Under the pieces are notes generated by a model. The model was not told where the DNA came from. It worked only from the letters and a program-made list of their open reading frames with translations, and ran no database searches. Shown here piece by piece: positions 1-8,778 of a stretch of DNA of 64,000 nucleotides; the first letter of the stretch is position 1; every line of letters starts with the position of its first letter. The translations under genes and the position numbers were made by a program. The stretch is from Albibacterium profundi (GTDB lineage: Bacteria; Bacteroidota; Bacteroidia; Sphingobacteriales; Sphingobacteriaceae): positions 558,001-622,000 of the forward strand of contig NZ_JBBVGT010000002.1 of assembly GCF_042159835.1 (NCBI RefSeq), written 5' to 3'.

Positions 1-110
1 TGCGAAGAAGCTCTGATATTATTTTAGGAGTACTTCCGGACAGAAATACGCCTTTACCTTCAGAGACAATCCAATTATTAGCCGATCAGCCCGCGCCTAT
101 GAAGAATTAA
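1..110 (+). CDS. 3' end of a gene entering from the left edge (product unknown)
   Basis: The third forward frame is open from the window edge and ends at a TAA at 108-110, giving about 35 codons that finish with the residues LADQPAPMKN. The other two forward frames hit stops within the first 30 bases. The stop overlaps the stop of the convergent minus-strand gene by a few bases, a tight packing seen at other convergent pairs in this window. No family can be named from so short a tail. It may be a real C-terminus or simply a chance open frame. Confidence 0.4.
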   Translation, partial: RRSSDIILGVLPDRNTPLPSETIQLLADQPAPMKN

Positions 111-739
111 AATATCTTGTCAATGAGCATGGTAACATCGGTTTTGAGACCGCCATGCAATGTAACCACACTCAAATCACTTCCTTGAGTTTCACGGAAA
201 TTACGAACATAAGACGATTCAACAAACAGGTAAAAGTCTCCCATCCGATAATGCGCACCCATTCCGCCACGGAGCCCGGCTGTCCAAGACGAAGTTTTTT
301 TAATGTCTGCCTGCCCTGCTGAAATGTCGACTACGATATATGGCTCGTAAATTAGTTGAAGTGACGGTCCAGCATAGGCATACAATCGCAATGAACCTAA
401 AAACTGGTTGATACCAGGCATGATTGACAATCCATACATATTCAAAGAACCATTCTGAAGTCGGAATTCGGAATCGGGGTTATCAACGACCTCATCGTAT
501 GAGAATCGTAGAAAATCGACTACTGGATACAAAAAATAGCGATCGCTGCTGAGAGGTATGTTAAGTCCGAGAATATTCGAAACTTTAGGTGAAAGGGCTT
601 GATTGATGTCACCGACAGGAAATCCGAAACCAAGTCCACTTGAAACAAAAACCTTTTTACCCGGAGACGGGTCGGGCGAGACCTGACCGACCGCGTGACC
701 GAAAACAGAGAGTAGAATAATAATAAAGATGATTCTCAT
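107..739 (-). CDS. Exported outer-membrane beta-barrel-like protein
   Basis: This 210-residue protein starts with a typical signal peptide (MRIIFIIILLSVFGHAVGQ, cleavage after the GQ region). The remainder alternates short hydrophobic/aromatic strands with Gly-rich turns and ends in Phe, as small outer-membrane barrels do. The frame is open further upstream to 847, but that would put 36 unrelated residues before the signal peptide and overlap the upstream WbqC-like gene, so the ATG at 739 is preferred. It lies 58 bp downstream of the WbqC-like gene and could share its transcript. The exact family and the role (porin-like or structural) are not recognisable; the outer-membrane location is inference. 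Confidence 0.7.
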   Translation of the reverse strand: MRIIFIIILLSVFGHAVGQVSPDPSPGKKVFVSSGLGFGFPVGDINQALSPKVSNILGLNIPLSSDRYFLYPVVDFLRFSYDEVVDNPDSEFRLQNGSLNMYGLSIMPGINQFLGSLRLYAYAGPSLQLIYEPYIVVDISAGQADIKKTSSWTAGLRGGMGAHYRMGDFYLFVESSYVRNFRETQGSDLSVVTLHGGLKTDVTMLIDKIF

Positions 740-797
740 AGAAATTTCTTTATAAAACATGAATCTGTACCCATTGTTTTGAACGACTAACTTCTGT

Positions 798-1406
798 CTA
801 TAAATACTGTTTACTTTGTGGCCCTTGACTAAACAATAAATCGACAATACTTAGGTTTGGAAGAAAGCCATGCTGGTCTTCAAAAACTTGAAAATAAGGT
901 TTTGCGACAAATGTATTAAGCTTTTTTGGACTGATTACGTCACGATAATCGTTTACTCCCTCAGGGCTTTTCATATACGTTTCAGTATGTTGCAACGTTG
1001 GATCGATTTTTAGCAAAGAGAGGCACAACTCCAACAATGATAGGTTGAAGTCGAAAAGGAACTCTATTTTAGAATGGAAAAAAGGCGCAAAATCATCTTC
1101 GTAGTATTCGAAGTATGACGAGCTCCGATAAGAGGTTTGAAGACTCCGCCAGTGGAGACGTTGCCAATCGGCATCATAACTAATGCGCACATCTTTCATT
1201 TTAGTGTGTACGTGTGCACCTTTCTTAATAGGGATGGTTAGGTCAAGTTTACCATTGGGAGACTGAATTGAAGCCCTGTTCCGAAACGTTTGTTTAGGGT
1301 AATGCTCGAACTTCTCTAAATACACTTGTGACGAATTCGACTTAATTTTACTAAAATACTCGATTGGTCCCAGATAAAACAAGGGTAAAAGAATACCATT
1401 TTCCAT
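798..1406 (-). CDS. WbqC-like family protein
   Basis: The 202-residue product matches the WbqC-like family, named after genes found in O-antigen clusters; its biochemical role is not established. Visible family features are the N-terminal segment with LLPLFYLGPIEYFSKI, the HYPKQTFRNRASIQSPNG stretch (here around residues 35-52), and basic patches such as IPIKKG. In many Bacteroidota the family lies next to envelope or lipid genes. Here it is divergent from an LpxL-like acyltransferase and a glycosyltransferase, which fits a role in surface polysaccharide or lipid A work. That role is inferred from neighbours only. Confidence 0.8.
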   Translation of the reverse strand: MENGILLPLFYLGPIEYFSKIKSNSSQVYLEKFEHYPKQTFRNRASIQSPNGKLDLTIPIKKGAHVHTKMKDVRISYDADWQRLHWRSLQTSYRSSSYFEYYEDDFAPFFHSKIEFLFDFNLSLLELCLSLLKIDPTLQHTETYMKSPEGVNDYRDVISPKKLNTFVAKPYFQVFEDQHGFLPNLSIVDLLFSQGPQSKQYL

Positions 1407-1480
1407 ATATTCGTAATATTAAGTTTTTTTTCTGCGAAAATAAATAAATAAAAAGATATTTGCTTTGGTTTAAGAAATAC

Positions 1481-2350
1481 ATGGAAATTCAGTCTCGGAT
1501 ACTATCATTTTTTATTTACCTCTGCTCACTACTCCCTTTTTGGGCTCTGTATCTACTATCTGATATTTTGTACTATGTATTGTATTATATCGTCGGCTAT
1601 CGTCGTGAAGTTGTTTTTAAAAATCTAAAAAAATCCTTCCCCGAAAAAAGTAGCGATGACTTAAAGCGAATCGAAAAGTTGTTCTATCGTTCGTTAGGCG
1701 ATATGATTGTTGAAAACATAAAAATGGCAAGTATCTCTGCCAAGGAATCAAAAAAACGCCTCACGATTCTTAATGAACGTGTACTACTTGACTATCTAGA
1801 AAAAGGCCAGCCTGTAATTATGGTTACAGGACATTATTCAAATTGGGAGTTGGGTATTCACGCACTCTCATTGTTATCACCCTACCCCTCTCTTATTGTG
1901 TATAAACCACTAAGCAATAAGGTGTTCGGCGCAGCATACAATAAAATCAGGTCGCGATTTGGTGCCGTGATGGTGCCAATGAAACAAACACTCAGAAAAA
2001 TACATCATTATAGAAATCGAGCGCATACAAGTGTCTTCCTAGCCGATCAGACACCTATGAAAAGCGAATCAAAACACTTTATCACTTTCCTCAATCAGCC
2101 AACGCTAATGTATCTTGGTATCGAAAAAATTGCCAAAAAATTAAATTACCCGATAATATATAGTCACATTGATCGTGTTAAAAGAGGGTACTATACTTGT
2201 GAATTTACAGTTTTAGTTGATAACCCCTCAGAATACTCGGAAAACGAGATCACAGATTTACACAGTTCATTTCTCGAACAATTAATTCAGAAAAAACCCG
2301 AACTTTGGTTGTGGTCACATAAACGATGGAAACATAAACCTCATGCATAA
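1481..2350 (+). CDS. LpxL/HtrB-like lysophospholipid (lipid A) acyltransferase
   Basis: A 289-residue inner-membrane acyltransferase that would transfer an acyl chain to lipid A or a related lipid on the cytoplasmic face. The N-terminal hydrophobic segment (about residues 5-40) anchors it. The catalytic HX4E-type motif is seen as GHYSNWELG near residue 118, and a second conserved segment, FLADQTP, lies near residue 190. The frame can be extended to a TTG at 1460, but the ATG at 1481 gives the usual N-terminus. Its 3' end overlaps the glycosyltransferase start by 8 bp, so the two are probably translationally coupled. Lipid A is the likely substrate but is not proven by sequence. Confidence 0.88.
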   Translation: MEIQSRILSFFIYLCSLLPFWALYLLSDILYYVLYYIVGYRREVVFKNLKKSFPEKSSDDLKRIEKLFYRSLGDMIVENIKMASISAKESKKRLTILNERVLLDYLEKGQPVIMVTGHYSNWELGIHALSLLSPYPSLIVYKPLSNKVFGAAYNKIRSRFGAVMVPMKQTLRKIHHYRNRAHTSVFLADQTPMKSESKHFITFLNQPTLMYLGIEKIAKKLNYPIIYSHIDRVKRGYYTCEFTVLVDNPSEYSENEITDLHSSFLEQLIQKKPELWLWSHKRWKHKPHA

Positions 2351-3368
2351 TTATCCAAGTGTAGCAATTGTTATTTTGAACTGGAACGGAAAATTTCATC
2401 TTGAAAGCTTCCTTCCATCAGTCTATAATAGCACGTACCCGAACTTGGAGTTCGTGATAGGTGATAATGCGTCAACAGATGATTCCATTGATTTTATCGA
2501 AAATAATTTCCCGCTAATACGCATTATTAGAAACGACGCTAATTATGGCTTCGCTGAAGGATATAATCGTGTGCTGGAACAAGTGGAAGCCGATTACTTT
2601 ATATTACTGAATTCGGATGTCGAGGTAACTAATAACTGGATTGAACCGATCATTGCCGCAATGGAATCTGACCCAGAGGTAGCAGCTGCTCAACCCAAGA
2701 TACGATCATGGTCCTTGAAGGACTCATTTGAATATGCAGGAGCTGCGGGTGGATTTATAGACCGCTACGGCTACCCTTTTTGTCGCGGACGTTTATTTAA
2801 TCATGTTGAAAGGGACATTGGTCAATATAACGATTCAAAAGAAATCTTCTGGGCTACGGGTGCAGCGCTTTTTATTCGGAGCGATCGGTGGAAAGAGATC
2901 GGAGGTTTTGACAGCGACTTTTTTGCTCATATGGAGGAGATCGACCTTTGCTGGAGGTTAAAGAGGCGTGGACACAAGATCTGGTATTATTCTGATTCGG
3001 AAGTCTATCATGTCGGTGGTGGGACACTCGACAAGTCAAATGCTCAGAAGACATTTTTAAACTTCAGGAACAACTTATTCATGATTCTTAAAAATGCTCG
3101 TTACCCTAATTGTACAATCTTTATAAGATTGTGGCTTGACCTGATAGCGCTATTGCGTTTCGCTTTATCCGGCAAGTTCGCTGATGCCGGAGCGGTCAGC
3201 AGAGCCCATATAGATCTCTTTCGAAACTATCGCAGAATGATCAAAAAAAGGAACGCTTTCACAGCTCCGTTTTTAACTTCCAAGGTTTACGATGGTCTTA
3301 TTATATGGGACTTTTTTGTCAAGAATAAAAGACGTTTTGGAGATTTACGTGAAGACAAATTCAGTTAA
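2343..3368 (+). CDS. Family 2 glycosyltransferase (WbbL/rhamnosyltransferase-like)
   Basis: A 341-residue GT-A fold glycosyltransferase. Family 2 signatures are the N-terminal VAIVILNWNG (residues 7-16), GDNASTDDS (about 40-48), the nucleotide-sugar/metal site NSDVEV (about 90-95) and the acceptor-side motif EEIDLCWR (about 198-205). The C-terminal third is basic and weakly hydrophobic, suggesting membrane association. It overlaps the acyltransferase gene by 8 bp and ends inside the 3' end of convergent aroQ. The sugar donor cannot be told from sequence; synthesis of a surface glycan or LPS core is the likely context. Confidence 0.9.
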   Translation: MHNYPSVAIVILNWNGKFHLESFLPSVYNSTYPNLEFVIGDNASTDDSIDFIENNFPLIRIIRNDANYGFAEGYNRVLEQVEADYFILLNSDVEVTNNWIEPIIAAMESDPEVAAAQPKIRSWSLKDSFEYAGAAGGFIDRYGYPFCRGRLFNHVERDIGQYNDSKEIFWATGAALFIRSDRWKEIGGFDSDFFAHMEEIDLCWRLKRRGHKIWYYSDSEVYHVGGGTLDKSNAQKTFLNFRNNLFMILKNARYPNCTIFIRLWLDLIALLRFALSGKFADAGAVSRAHIDLFRNYRRMIKKRNAFTAPFLTSKVYDGLIIWDFFVKNKRRFGDLREDKFS

Positions 3369-3780
3369 GCTCTAACCCCTGTATCGCTAAACGATAGCTT
3401 TCCAGACCAAATCCACTTATCACACCAAGGCAATTTTTCGCAAGATAAGAATGTTGACGGTATGCCTCGCGTGCGTGTACATTAGAAATATGTACTTCAA
3501 TAACTGGACACGAAACAGCACTTATAGCATCGGCAATCGCCAAAGATGTGTGTGTGTAGGCACCCGCATTTAAGACAATTCCGTCGACATCAAAACCAAC
3601 TTCATGAATCTTGTCGATAATAGCACCCTCGCTATTGCTCTGAAAATAGATGATTTCGTGCTGGGCAAACGCTTCAGTTAATACTTGAAAGTATTCATCG
3701 AACGACTTTTTGCCGTAAACTTCAGGTTCACGCTTTCCTAGTAAATTAAGATTTGGTCCGTTAATGATTTGTATTTTCAT
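3361..3780 (-). CDS. aroQ: Type II 3-dehydroquinate dehydratase
   Basis: Catalyses the third step of the shikimate pathway, 3-dehydroquinate to 3-dehydroshikimate, in the cytoplasm. The 139-residue length is normal for the type II (dodecameric) enzyme. Diagnostic motifs are NGPNLNLLGKREPEVYG at the N-terminus with the catalytic Arg and Tyr, NAGAYTHTS with the active-site Asn and His, and EVHISNVHARE followed by YRQHSYL. It stands alone on the minus strand and its stop overlaps the end of the convergent glycosyltransferase gene. Confidence 0.95.
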   Translation of the reverse strand: MKIQIINGPNLNLLGKREPEVYGKKSFDEYFQVLTEAFAQHEIIYFQSNSEGAIIDKIHEVGFDVDGIVLNAGAYTHTSLAIADAISAVSCPVIEVHISNVHAREAYRQHSYLAKNCLGVISGFGLESYRLAIQGLELN

Positions 3781-3910
3781 GCTAAGGTCGTTTTATCAAA
3801 GATAAGAAGCATTTTCTTATTACTTGATTCAGTTTCGTTCTTTTTTTTGCATATTAGGAGGAAAATTCGAACTATTATTTACAACACGAAATTGAAAATA
3901 CTTTAAACCT

Positions 3911-5332
3911 ATGAAACGCAGACTATTTTTACAACAATCAGCATTACTGTCTGCTGGCGTTATGGCGGGGAACTTAAGTTTCGCGGCAGGAAGCCAGCAA
4001 TTTAAGGACATGAGACCTCCCGTTGCAGAAAGACACTTCAGCAGCCCGGCTATTGAAAAGGTAATCAAAGAATTCCAAAGTAAAGTAAAGAATAAAGAAC
4101 TCGCTTGGCTATTTTCTAATTGTTTTCCAAACACGTTAGACACCACAGTGGATTATCAGGTATTGAACGGACGACCGGACACCTATGTAATTACAGGTGA
4201 CATTGACGCCATGTGGCTGCGCGATAGCAGTGCACAAGTGTGGCCCTACCTGCCGTTCATGAAAGAAGACAAGAAATTACAAGACCTCATTGCTGGCGTG
4301 ATTAATAGACAATCTGCGAATATCAATATAGATCCTTACGCAAATGCTTTCTACAAAACAGCTGATCGGGTTGGAGATTGGAAAGACGATAGAACCGACA
4401 TGCAACCGGGAATACATGAGAGAAAATGGGAAATTGACTCACTTTGCTATCCGATCCGTTTAGCTTATGCATATTGGAAAGCAACTGGTGACACCTCGCC
4501 ATTCAATGATGCTTGGGTAAGCGCACAGAAGAAAACCTTGCAAACTTTTCTCGAGCAACAACGGAAGGAGGATCTTGGCCCGTATAAGTTTGAAAGAGAA
4601 ACTGCTCGCGCTACTGACACCTTGCCGATGGATGGCTATGGATATCCCGTTAAACCCGTAGGTTTGATCTGCTCCAGCTTCCGTCCAAGTGACGACGCAA
4701 GCGTATTTTCATTCCTAATCCCATCCAACGCATTTGCCGTAATTAGTCTGCGTGAGTCTGCTGAGATGTTAACCACTATTACAAAAGAGAAAGAAACAGC
4801 GACGCGAATGCTTGAGCTAGCTAACGAAGTGGAAAAAGCTATCCAGGAACACGGAATCGTGGATCATCCACGCCATGGCCGCGTTTACGCTTTTGAGGTT
4901 GATGGTTTCGGCAGCTATCTTATGATGGATGATTCGAACGTACCAAGTTTACTCTCGCTACCTTATCTAGATGCAGTTACAGTGAACGACCCTATTTATC
5001 AACGTACAAGAAATTATGTTCTGTCACCAAACAATCCATTCTTCTTCAAAGGAAAAGTTGCTGAAGGCGTTGGCGGACCGCATATTGGCTTAGACATGGT
5101 ATGGCCAATGAGTATCGTGATGCGTGCGATGACAACTAGTGATAAGAATGAAATAAAAAAATGTATTGATATGCTGCGTGTAAGCAATGCAGGGACCGGC
5201 TTTATGCATGAGTCTTTCCATAAGGACGATCCTTCTAACTTTACAAGAAGCTGGTTTGCATGGACCAATACACTGTTCGGCGAACTATTATGGAAAGTAT
5301 ATCAGGAAAAACCCCATTTATTAAATGCGTAA
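3911..5332 (+). CDS. GH125 exo-alpha-1,6-mannosidase, exported
   Basis: A 473-residue glycoside hydrolase family 125 enzyme; the family removes terminal alpha-1,6-linked mannose by inversion and needs no metal. The signature MWLRDSSAQVWPYL lies at residues 101-114; candidate catalytic acid and base regions are EIDSLCYP (about 180) and MHESFH (about 437); the C-terminus carries RSWFAWTNTLFGELLW. The N-terminus (MKRRLFLQQSALLSAGVMAG) has twin arginines before a hydrophobic stretch, so Tat-type export is possible. Unusually, its last 8 bp overlap murI rather than other glycan-degradation genes. There is no SusC/SusD pair nearby. Confidence 0.93.
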   Translation: MKRRLFLQQSALLSAGVMAGNLSFAAGSQQFKDMRPPVAERHFSSPAIEKVIKEFQSKVKNKELAWLFSNCFPNTLDTTVDYQVLNGRPDTYVITGDIDAMWLRDSSAQVWPYLPFMKEDKKLQDLIAGVINRQSANINIDPYANAFYKTADRVGDWKDDRTDMQPGIHERKWEIDSLCYPIRLAYAYWKATGDTSPFNDAWVSAQKKTLQTFLEQQRKEDLGPYKFERETARATDTLPMDGYGYPVKPVGLICSSFRPSDDASVFSFLIPSNAFAVISLRESAEMLTTITKEKETATRMLELANEVEKAIQEHGIVDHPRHGRVYAFEVDGFGSYLMMDDSNVPSLLSLPYLDAVTVNDPIYQRTRNYVLSPNNPFFFKGKVAEGVGGPHIGLDMVWPMSIVMRAMTTSDKNEIKKCIDMLRVSNAGTGFMHESFHKDDPSNFTRSWFAWTNTLFGELLWKVYQEKPHLLNA

Positions 5333-6155
5333 CGCTAATGGTGGGCCTATCGGCATATTCGATTCAGGGTACGGAGGCTTAACAGTTTTCAAGGAGATTG
5401 TTAAGCTACTACCTCAGTATGATTATATTTATTTAGGGGACAATGCTCGCGTACCATATGGTACGCGAACATTCGAAACAGTTTATCAATATACGTGGCA
5501 ATGCACACGTACGCTGTTTGAAATGGGCTGCCCACTTGTTGTTCTTGCCTGCAATACGGCATCAGCGAAAGCTCTGAGAACGATCCAGATGAATAACCTA
5601 CCTGCGTACCCTGAGTCCAAAAAGGTGTTGGGCGTCATTCGCCCGACCACAGAACGGATCGGCGAGTTTACAAAAACCAGGCATGTAGGCATTTTAGCAA
5701 CCCCCGGAACGATTAAATCAGAGTCTTATCGGATAGAAATCGAACGATTTTTCCCAGATATTTCCGTATATCAAGAAGCTTGTCCAATGTGGGTCTCGCT
5801 TGTTGAAAACAATGAAATGGATACAGCAGGAGCCGCATATTTTGTTAAAAAACATGTTGATCAGCTGTTAAAACAGTCGCCCTACATTGATACTATCGTT
5901 CTTGCTTGTACCCACTACCCACTTCTATATCCACTAATCCGGAAGTTTACCCCTCCGTCCATCACTATTATGGAACAAGGAGGACTAGTAGCCGAAAGTC
6001 TGAAAGACTATCTAAATAGGCACCAAGAGCTTGATTCCTCTTTGTCCAAGGGTAGCCATAAGAAATTTTTCACCACTGAAAACCCAACAATATTCAATGA
6101 AAAAGGGGGGATATTCTACGAAAAAGAAGTAAAATCCACGCAGATATTTGTCTAA
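5325..6155 (+). CDS. murI: Glutamate racemase
   Basis: Makes D-glutamate from L-glutamate for peptidoglycan precursors in the cytoplasm. The 276-residue protein has the whole family signature: GIFDSGYGGLT with the active-site Asp at 13, LACNTASA with catalytic Cys76, and LACTHYPLL with catalytic Cys195. The ATG at 5325 lies inside the last codons of the mannosidase gene, out of frame, suggesting translational coupling. It converges on the FAH-family gene with only 12 bp between stops. Confidence 0.96.
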   Translation: MRNANGGPIGIFDSGYGGLTVFKEIVKLLPQYDYIYLGDNARVPYGTRTFETVYQYTWQCTRTLFEMGCPLVVLACNTASAKALRTIQMNNLPAYPESKKVLGVIRPTTERIGEFTKTRHVGILATPGTIKSESYRIEIERFFPDISVYQEACPMWVSLVENNEMDTAGAAYFVKKHVDQLLKQSPYIDTIVLACTHYPLLYPLIRKFTPPSITIMEQGGLVAESLKDYLNRHQELDSSLSKGSHKKFFTTENPTIFNEKGGIFYEKEVKSTQIFV

Positions 6156-6167
6156 ACTTCCGGTCAG

Positions 6168-7115
6168 TCAACTATCATCGTCCGTCAAGGATATTTCGGC
6201 TGCGCTAAGACTTGCTTTATTCCGTAATTCTCCAAGGCCCTGGACATGAAACATAACTTCATCATTGGGATTGAGCCATTGATCCTCATAGGCTTCATCA
6301 TTCCTTTTATTTTCCTCATTAACGTCTTTTAAACAAGCCCCTTGGATCTTACCTGAACCTATTATATCACCAGGATATAATGTTGCTCCGTAAGACACCC
6401 TTTCTATTATTTCAGCAAATGTCCAAGGCAAGTGGATTGTATTGGTTTCATAAACCTTCTCGCCCTTCACAATACATTCAGCTTCCATCTGGTAGTGTTT
6501 ACCAATATGGCCTTCTTTTGTGACTTGATACTCGTCTAATTCATCTGGTGTTACTAAAAAAGGACCTGTTGTGACACTAAAGTCCATGCTTTTCGCCGAA
6601 GTATCGACAAAGTTCTGTTCATCATCCTGGATACCTCTTGAAACATACGTAACGAGCATCATAATACCACCAATGTAATAATCGGCATGTTCTGCCCGAA
6701 TATTTCTGCCCTCTTTGTTCAAAACGGCAGCGATTTCTAATTCGAAATCCAATTTACCAAAATGATATTGCATGCAATCAACGTCCCCCTCTCCTCCGAC
6801 CGCATGATGATTACCAAAATTCCATATCGGAAACGGTAACCCTTTTACGTTCTTATTAATGCAATTCCGAAATGATTTAGGATTAGGCAACGGTGCGGTG
6901 ATTACTTTATCGTCTAAAGACTTCTGAGCATATTGCCCATTAGCAATTTCTTCTATGGTAATTTTTGCAAAATCCATTCCTTGGTTTTCTTGTTGGAGGA
7001 AGCCAAGCATTGTTTCGCTGATAAATGGGTTGATATTATGTAGATCGTATAATTGATCGTTTACAATTATACCTAAACGGGGACTGTCAACATCGAGATA
7101 GGATACAAATTTCAT
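6168..7115 (-). CDS. Fumarylacetoacetate hydrolase (FAH) family protein
   Basis: The 315-residue product belongs to the FAH superfamily, which cleaves or decarboxylates beta-diketo and related acids using a divalent metal. The metal-binding carboxylates are seen in FELEIAAVLNKEGRNI (about residues 120-135), and the C-terminal half carries the fold segments IHLPWTFAEIIERVSYG and PGDIIGSGKIQGACL. In Bacteroidota similar proteins are annotated as fumarylacetoacetases of aromatic amino-acid breakdown, but no other tyrosine-catabolism gene is present here, so the substrate is unresolved. It is a single-gene unit on the minus strand, preceded by a perfect terminator-like hairpin. Confidence 0.85.
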   Translation of the reverse strand: MKFVSYLDVDSPRLGIIVNDQLYDLHNINPFISETMLGFLQQENQGMDFAKITIEEIANGQYAQKSLDDKVITAPLPNPKSFRNCINKNVKGLPFPIWNFGNHHAVGGEGDVDCMQYHFGKLDFELEIAAVLNKEGRNIRAEHADYYIGGIMMLVTYVSRGIQDDEQNFVDTSAKSMDFSVTTGPFLVTPDELDEYQVTKEGHIGKHYQMEAECIVKGEKVYETNTIHLPWTFAEIIERVSYGATLYPGDIIGSGKIQGACLKDVNEENKRNDEAYEDQWLNPNDEVMFHVQGLGELRNKASLSAAEISLTDDDS

Positions 7116-7180
7116 ATGCTAATTCATATACCAAATCAACAAGTGCATCAATACATTGTTTTAAAAAAGCCATTAACGCA

Positions 7181-7216
7181 AAAAAAGGAGATTGTAACCA
7201 TACAATCTCCTTTTTT
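7181..7216 (-). terminator. Rho-independent terminator after the cold-shock gene
   Basis: A perfect 16-bp inverted repeat (arms 7181-7196 and 7201-7216) has a 4-base loop, ACCA. Its outer pairs are A/T runs, so the RNA would end in a U tract in either direction. It begins 22 bp past the cold-shock stop codon on the minus strand and separates that gene from the FAH-family gene. Confidence 0.85.
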
Positions 7217-7237
7217 ATTTTAGAATCTTATTCGCAA

Positions 7238-7435
7238 TTATAATTTTTGGACGTTCACTGCTTGAAGGCCTTTACGACCTTCAGTCACTTCGAATTCAAC
7301 GTCATCTCCGTCATTTAAGACATCGATTCCACCTATTACATCCTTGAAATGCACGAAGATGTCTTGACCATCTTCCTGAATAATAAATCCAAATCCTTTT
7401 TGGGCATTAAACCACTTTACTTTTCCGGTTTTCAT
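7238..7435 (-). CDS. Cold-shock domain protein (CspA family)
   Basis: A 65-residue single cold-shock domain that binds single-stranded RNA/DNA and acts as an RNA chaperone. Both RNA-binding motifs are intact: KGFGFI (RNP1, near residue 14) and DIFVHF (RNP2, near residue 25). It is monocistronic: a perfect hairpin terminator follows, and about 125 bp of A/T-rich sequence precedes it. That leader, with a -7 box candidate about 85 bp upstream, would give the longish 5' UTR common for csp genes; cold regulation is inferred from the family. Confidence 0.95.
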   Translation of the reverse strand: MKTGKVKWFNAQKGFGFIIQEDGQDIFVHFKDVIGGIDVLNDGDDVEFEVTEGRKGLQAVNVQKL

Positions 7436-7518
7436 TAATTTAATTTTATACTGCTTAATTGCAGTCGAAACCGGTATACTTTTGATATAACAGTCAAGAA
7501 CTGCGTTAATTATTATAC

Positions 7519-7526
7519 CAAAGATA
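7519..7526 (-). promoter_or_regulatory. Candidate -7 promoter box for the cold-shock gene
   Basis: Read on the minus strand the sequence is TATCTTTG, an exact match to the Bacteroidota -7 consensus TAnnTTTG. It lies about 84 bp upstream of the cold-shock start codon. No well-spaced -33 TTTG partner is obvious, so this rests on the single box. Confidence 0.4.
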
Positions 7527-7560
7527 AAAAAATGGAGAAATAAAACGAATTTGCGTCAAA

Positions 7561-8640
7561 CTATAATTTGCTATTCGCATCTAAACAATTCAGCTCCTCG
7601 AAAGCTTGTTTCAATCGGGTAACGAATGATTCCTCTCCTTTACGCAACCATACGCGTGGATCATAAAACTTCTTGTTTGGAGCATCAGGGTCATTGGAAT
7701 TGCCGATCTGACTTTGAAGCGAATCCTCATTAGCCTGATAGTAATCACGAACACCATCCCAGAAAGCCCACTGCATATCCGTATCGATGTTCATCTTAAT
7801 TGCACCATATGAAAGAGCTTCCTTTATTTCTGCCGGTGAAGAACCAGAACCACCATGAAATACAAAATTTACTGGCTTGTCCTCGGAAATATTAAATTTC
7901 TCACGAATATATTTCTGTGAATTATTTAAGATAACCGGCTGTAATTTCACATTTCCAGGCTTATATACGCCATGAACATTACCAAATGCTGCTGCTACGG
8001 TAAACTTGTCACTCACTTTACTTAATTTCTCAAAAGCATATGCAACTTCTTCGGGTTGTGTATATAACTTTGAGCTGTCTACATCCGTATTGTCAACACC
8101 ATCTTCTTCGCCACCAGTAACACCAAGTTCAATCTCAATAGTCATCCCCAATGGCTTCATACGTTCTAGGTACTTAGCAGAGATCTCAATATTTTCCTCC
8201 AAAGACTCCTCTGAAAGATCTAACATGTGAGATGAGAAAAGCGGCTTTCCGTGTTTCTTAAAAAACTCCTCACCATGATCTAACAAACCGTCAATCCATG
8301 GAAGTAACTTTTTAGCAGCATGGTCAGTGTGTAAAATCACTGCTACACCATAGTGCTCGGCTAATAAATGAACATGTTGTGCTGCTGAGACCGCACCAAG
8401 CACACAGGCCTTTAAATTATCGTTATTTAACGACTTACCTGCATAAAATTGTGCTCCACCATTTGAAAGCTGGATAATAACGGGTGAATTAACCGCCTTC
8501 GCTGTTTCCATTACAGCATTAATAGAATTTGTTCCAATAATATTTACAGCCGGAAGTGCAAATTGATTCTTTTTAGCTATTTCAAACAGCTCTTGTACCG
8601 CGTCTCCGTGCAATACACCTTTGTAATTTTTTAAGCTCAT
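7561..8640 (-). CDS. fbaA: Class II fructose-1,6-bisphosphate aldolase
   Basis: Zinc-dependent aldolase of glycolysis and gluconeogenesis, interconverting fructose-1,6-bisphosphate with DHAP and glyceraldehyde-3-phosphate. At 359 residues it is the long, E. coli FbaA-like type. Zinc and active-site signatures are visible: ILHTDHAAKK (about residues 103-112), EIELGVTGGEEDGVD (about 173-187), AAFGNVHGVYKPGN with a zinc His, and FHGGSGS for phosphate binding. It is divergent from accD with a 138-bp shared promoter region. Confidence 0.96.
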   Translation of the reverse strand: MSLKNYKGVLHGDAVQELFEIAKKNQFALPAVNIIGTNSINAVMETAKAVNSPVIIQLSNGGAQFYAGKSLNNDNLKACVLGAVSAAQHVHLLAEHYGVAVILHTDHAAKKLLPWIDGLLDHGEEFFKKHGKPLFSSHMLDLSEESLEENIEISAKYLERMKPLGMTIEIELGVTGGEEDGVDNTDVDSSKLYTQPEEVAYAFEKLSKVSDKFTVAAAFGNVHGVYKPGNVKLQPVILNNSQKYIREKFNISEDKPVNFVFHGGSGSSPAEIKEALSYGAIKMNIDTDMQWAFWDGVRDYYQANEDSLQSQIGNSNDPDAPNKKFYDPRVWLRKGEESFVTRLKQAFEELNCLDANSKL

Positions 8641-8748
8641 TAAAAATAATAATTTGTAAAATTGAATTAAACTTTACGAATTTAACAAAAAAGTTCGGGT
8701 ATCTATAAAGACCTACAACAAATGAAATTCTATTTCTATTTTTTTTCG

Positions 8749-8756
8749 TTAATTTG
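8749..8756 (+). promoter_or_regulatory. Possible -7 box for accD
   Basis: TTAATTTG differs from the Bacteroidota -7 consensus TAnnTTTG at one position and lies 23 bp before the accD start, between two divergent genes. It is a weak call, made mainly from position. Confidence 0.25.
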
Positions 8757-8778
8757 CACGAAATTGAAAACATAGAAA

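Noticed and set aside
3829..4146. Minus-strand 105-codon ORF opposite the start of the GH125 gene
   Set aside because: The plus strand encodes a full GH125 protein with signal peptide and family motifs; the minus frame has none.
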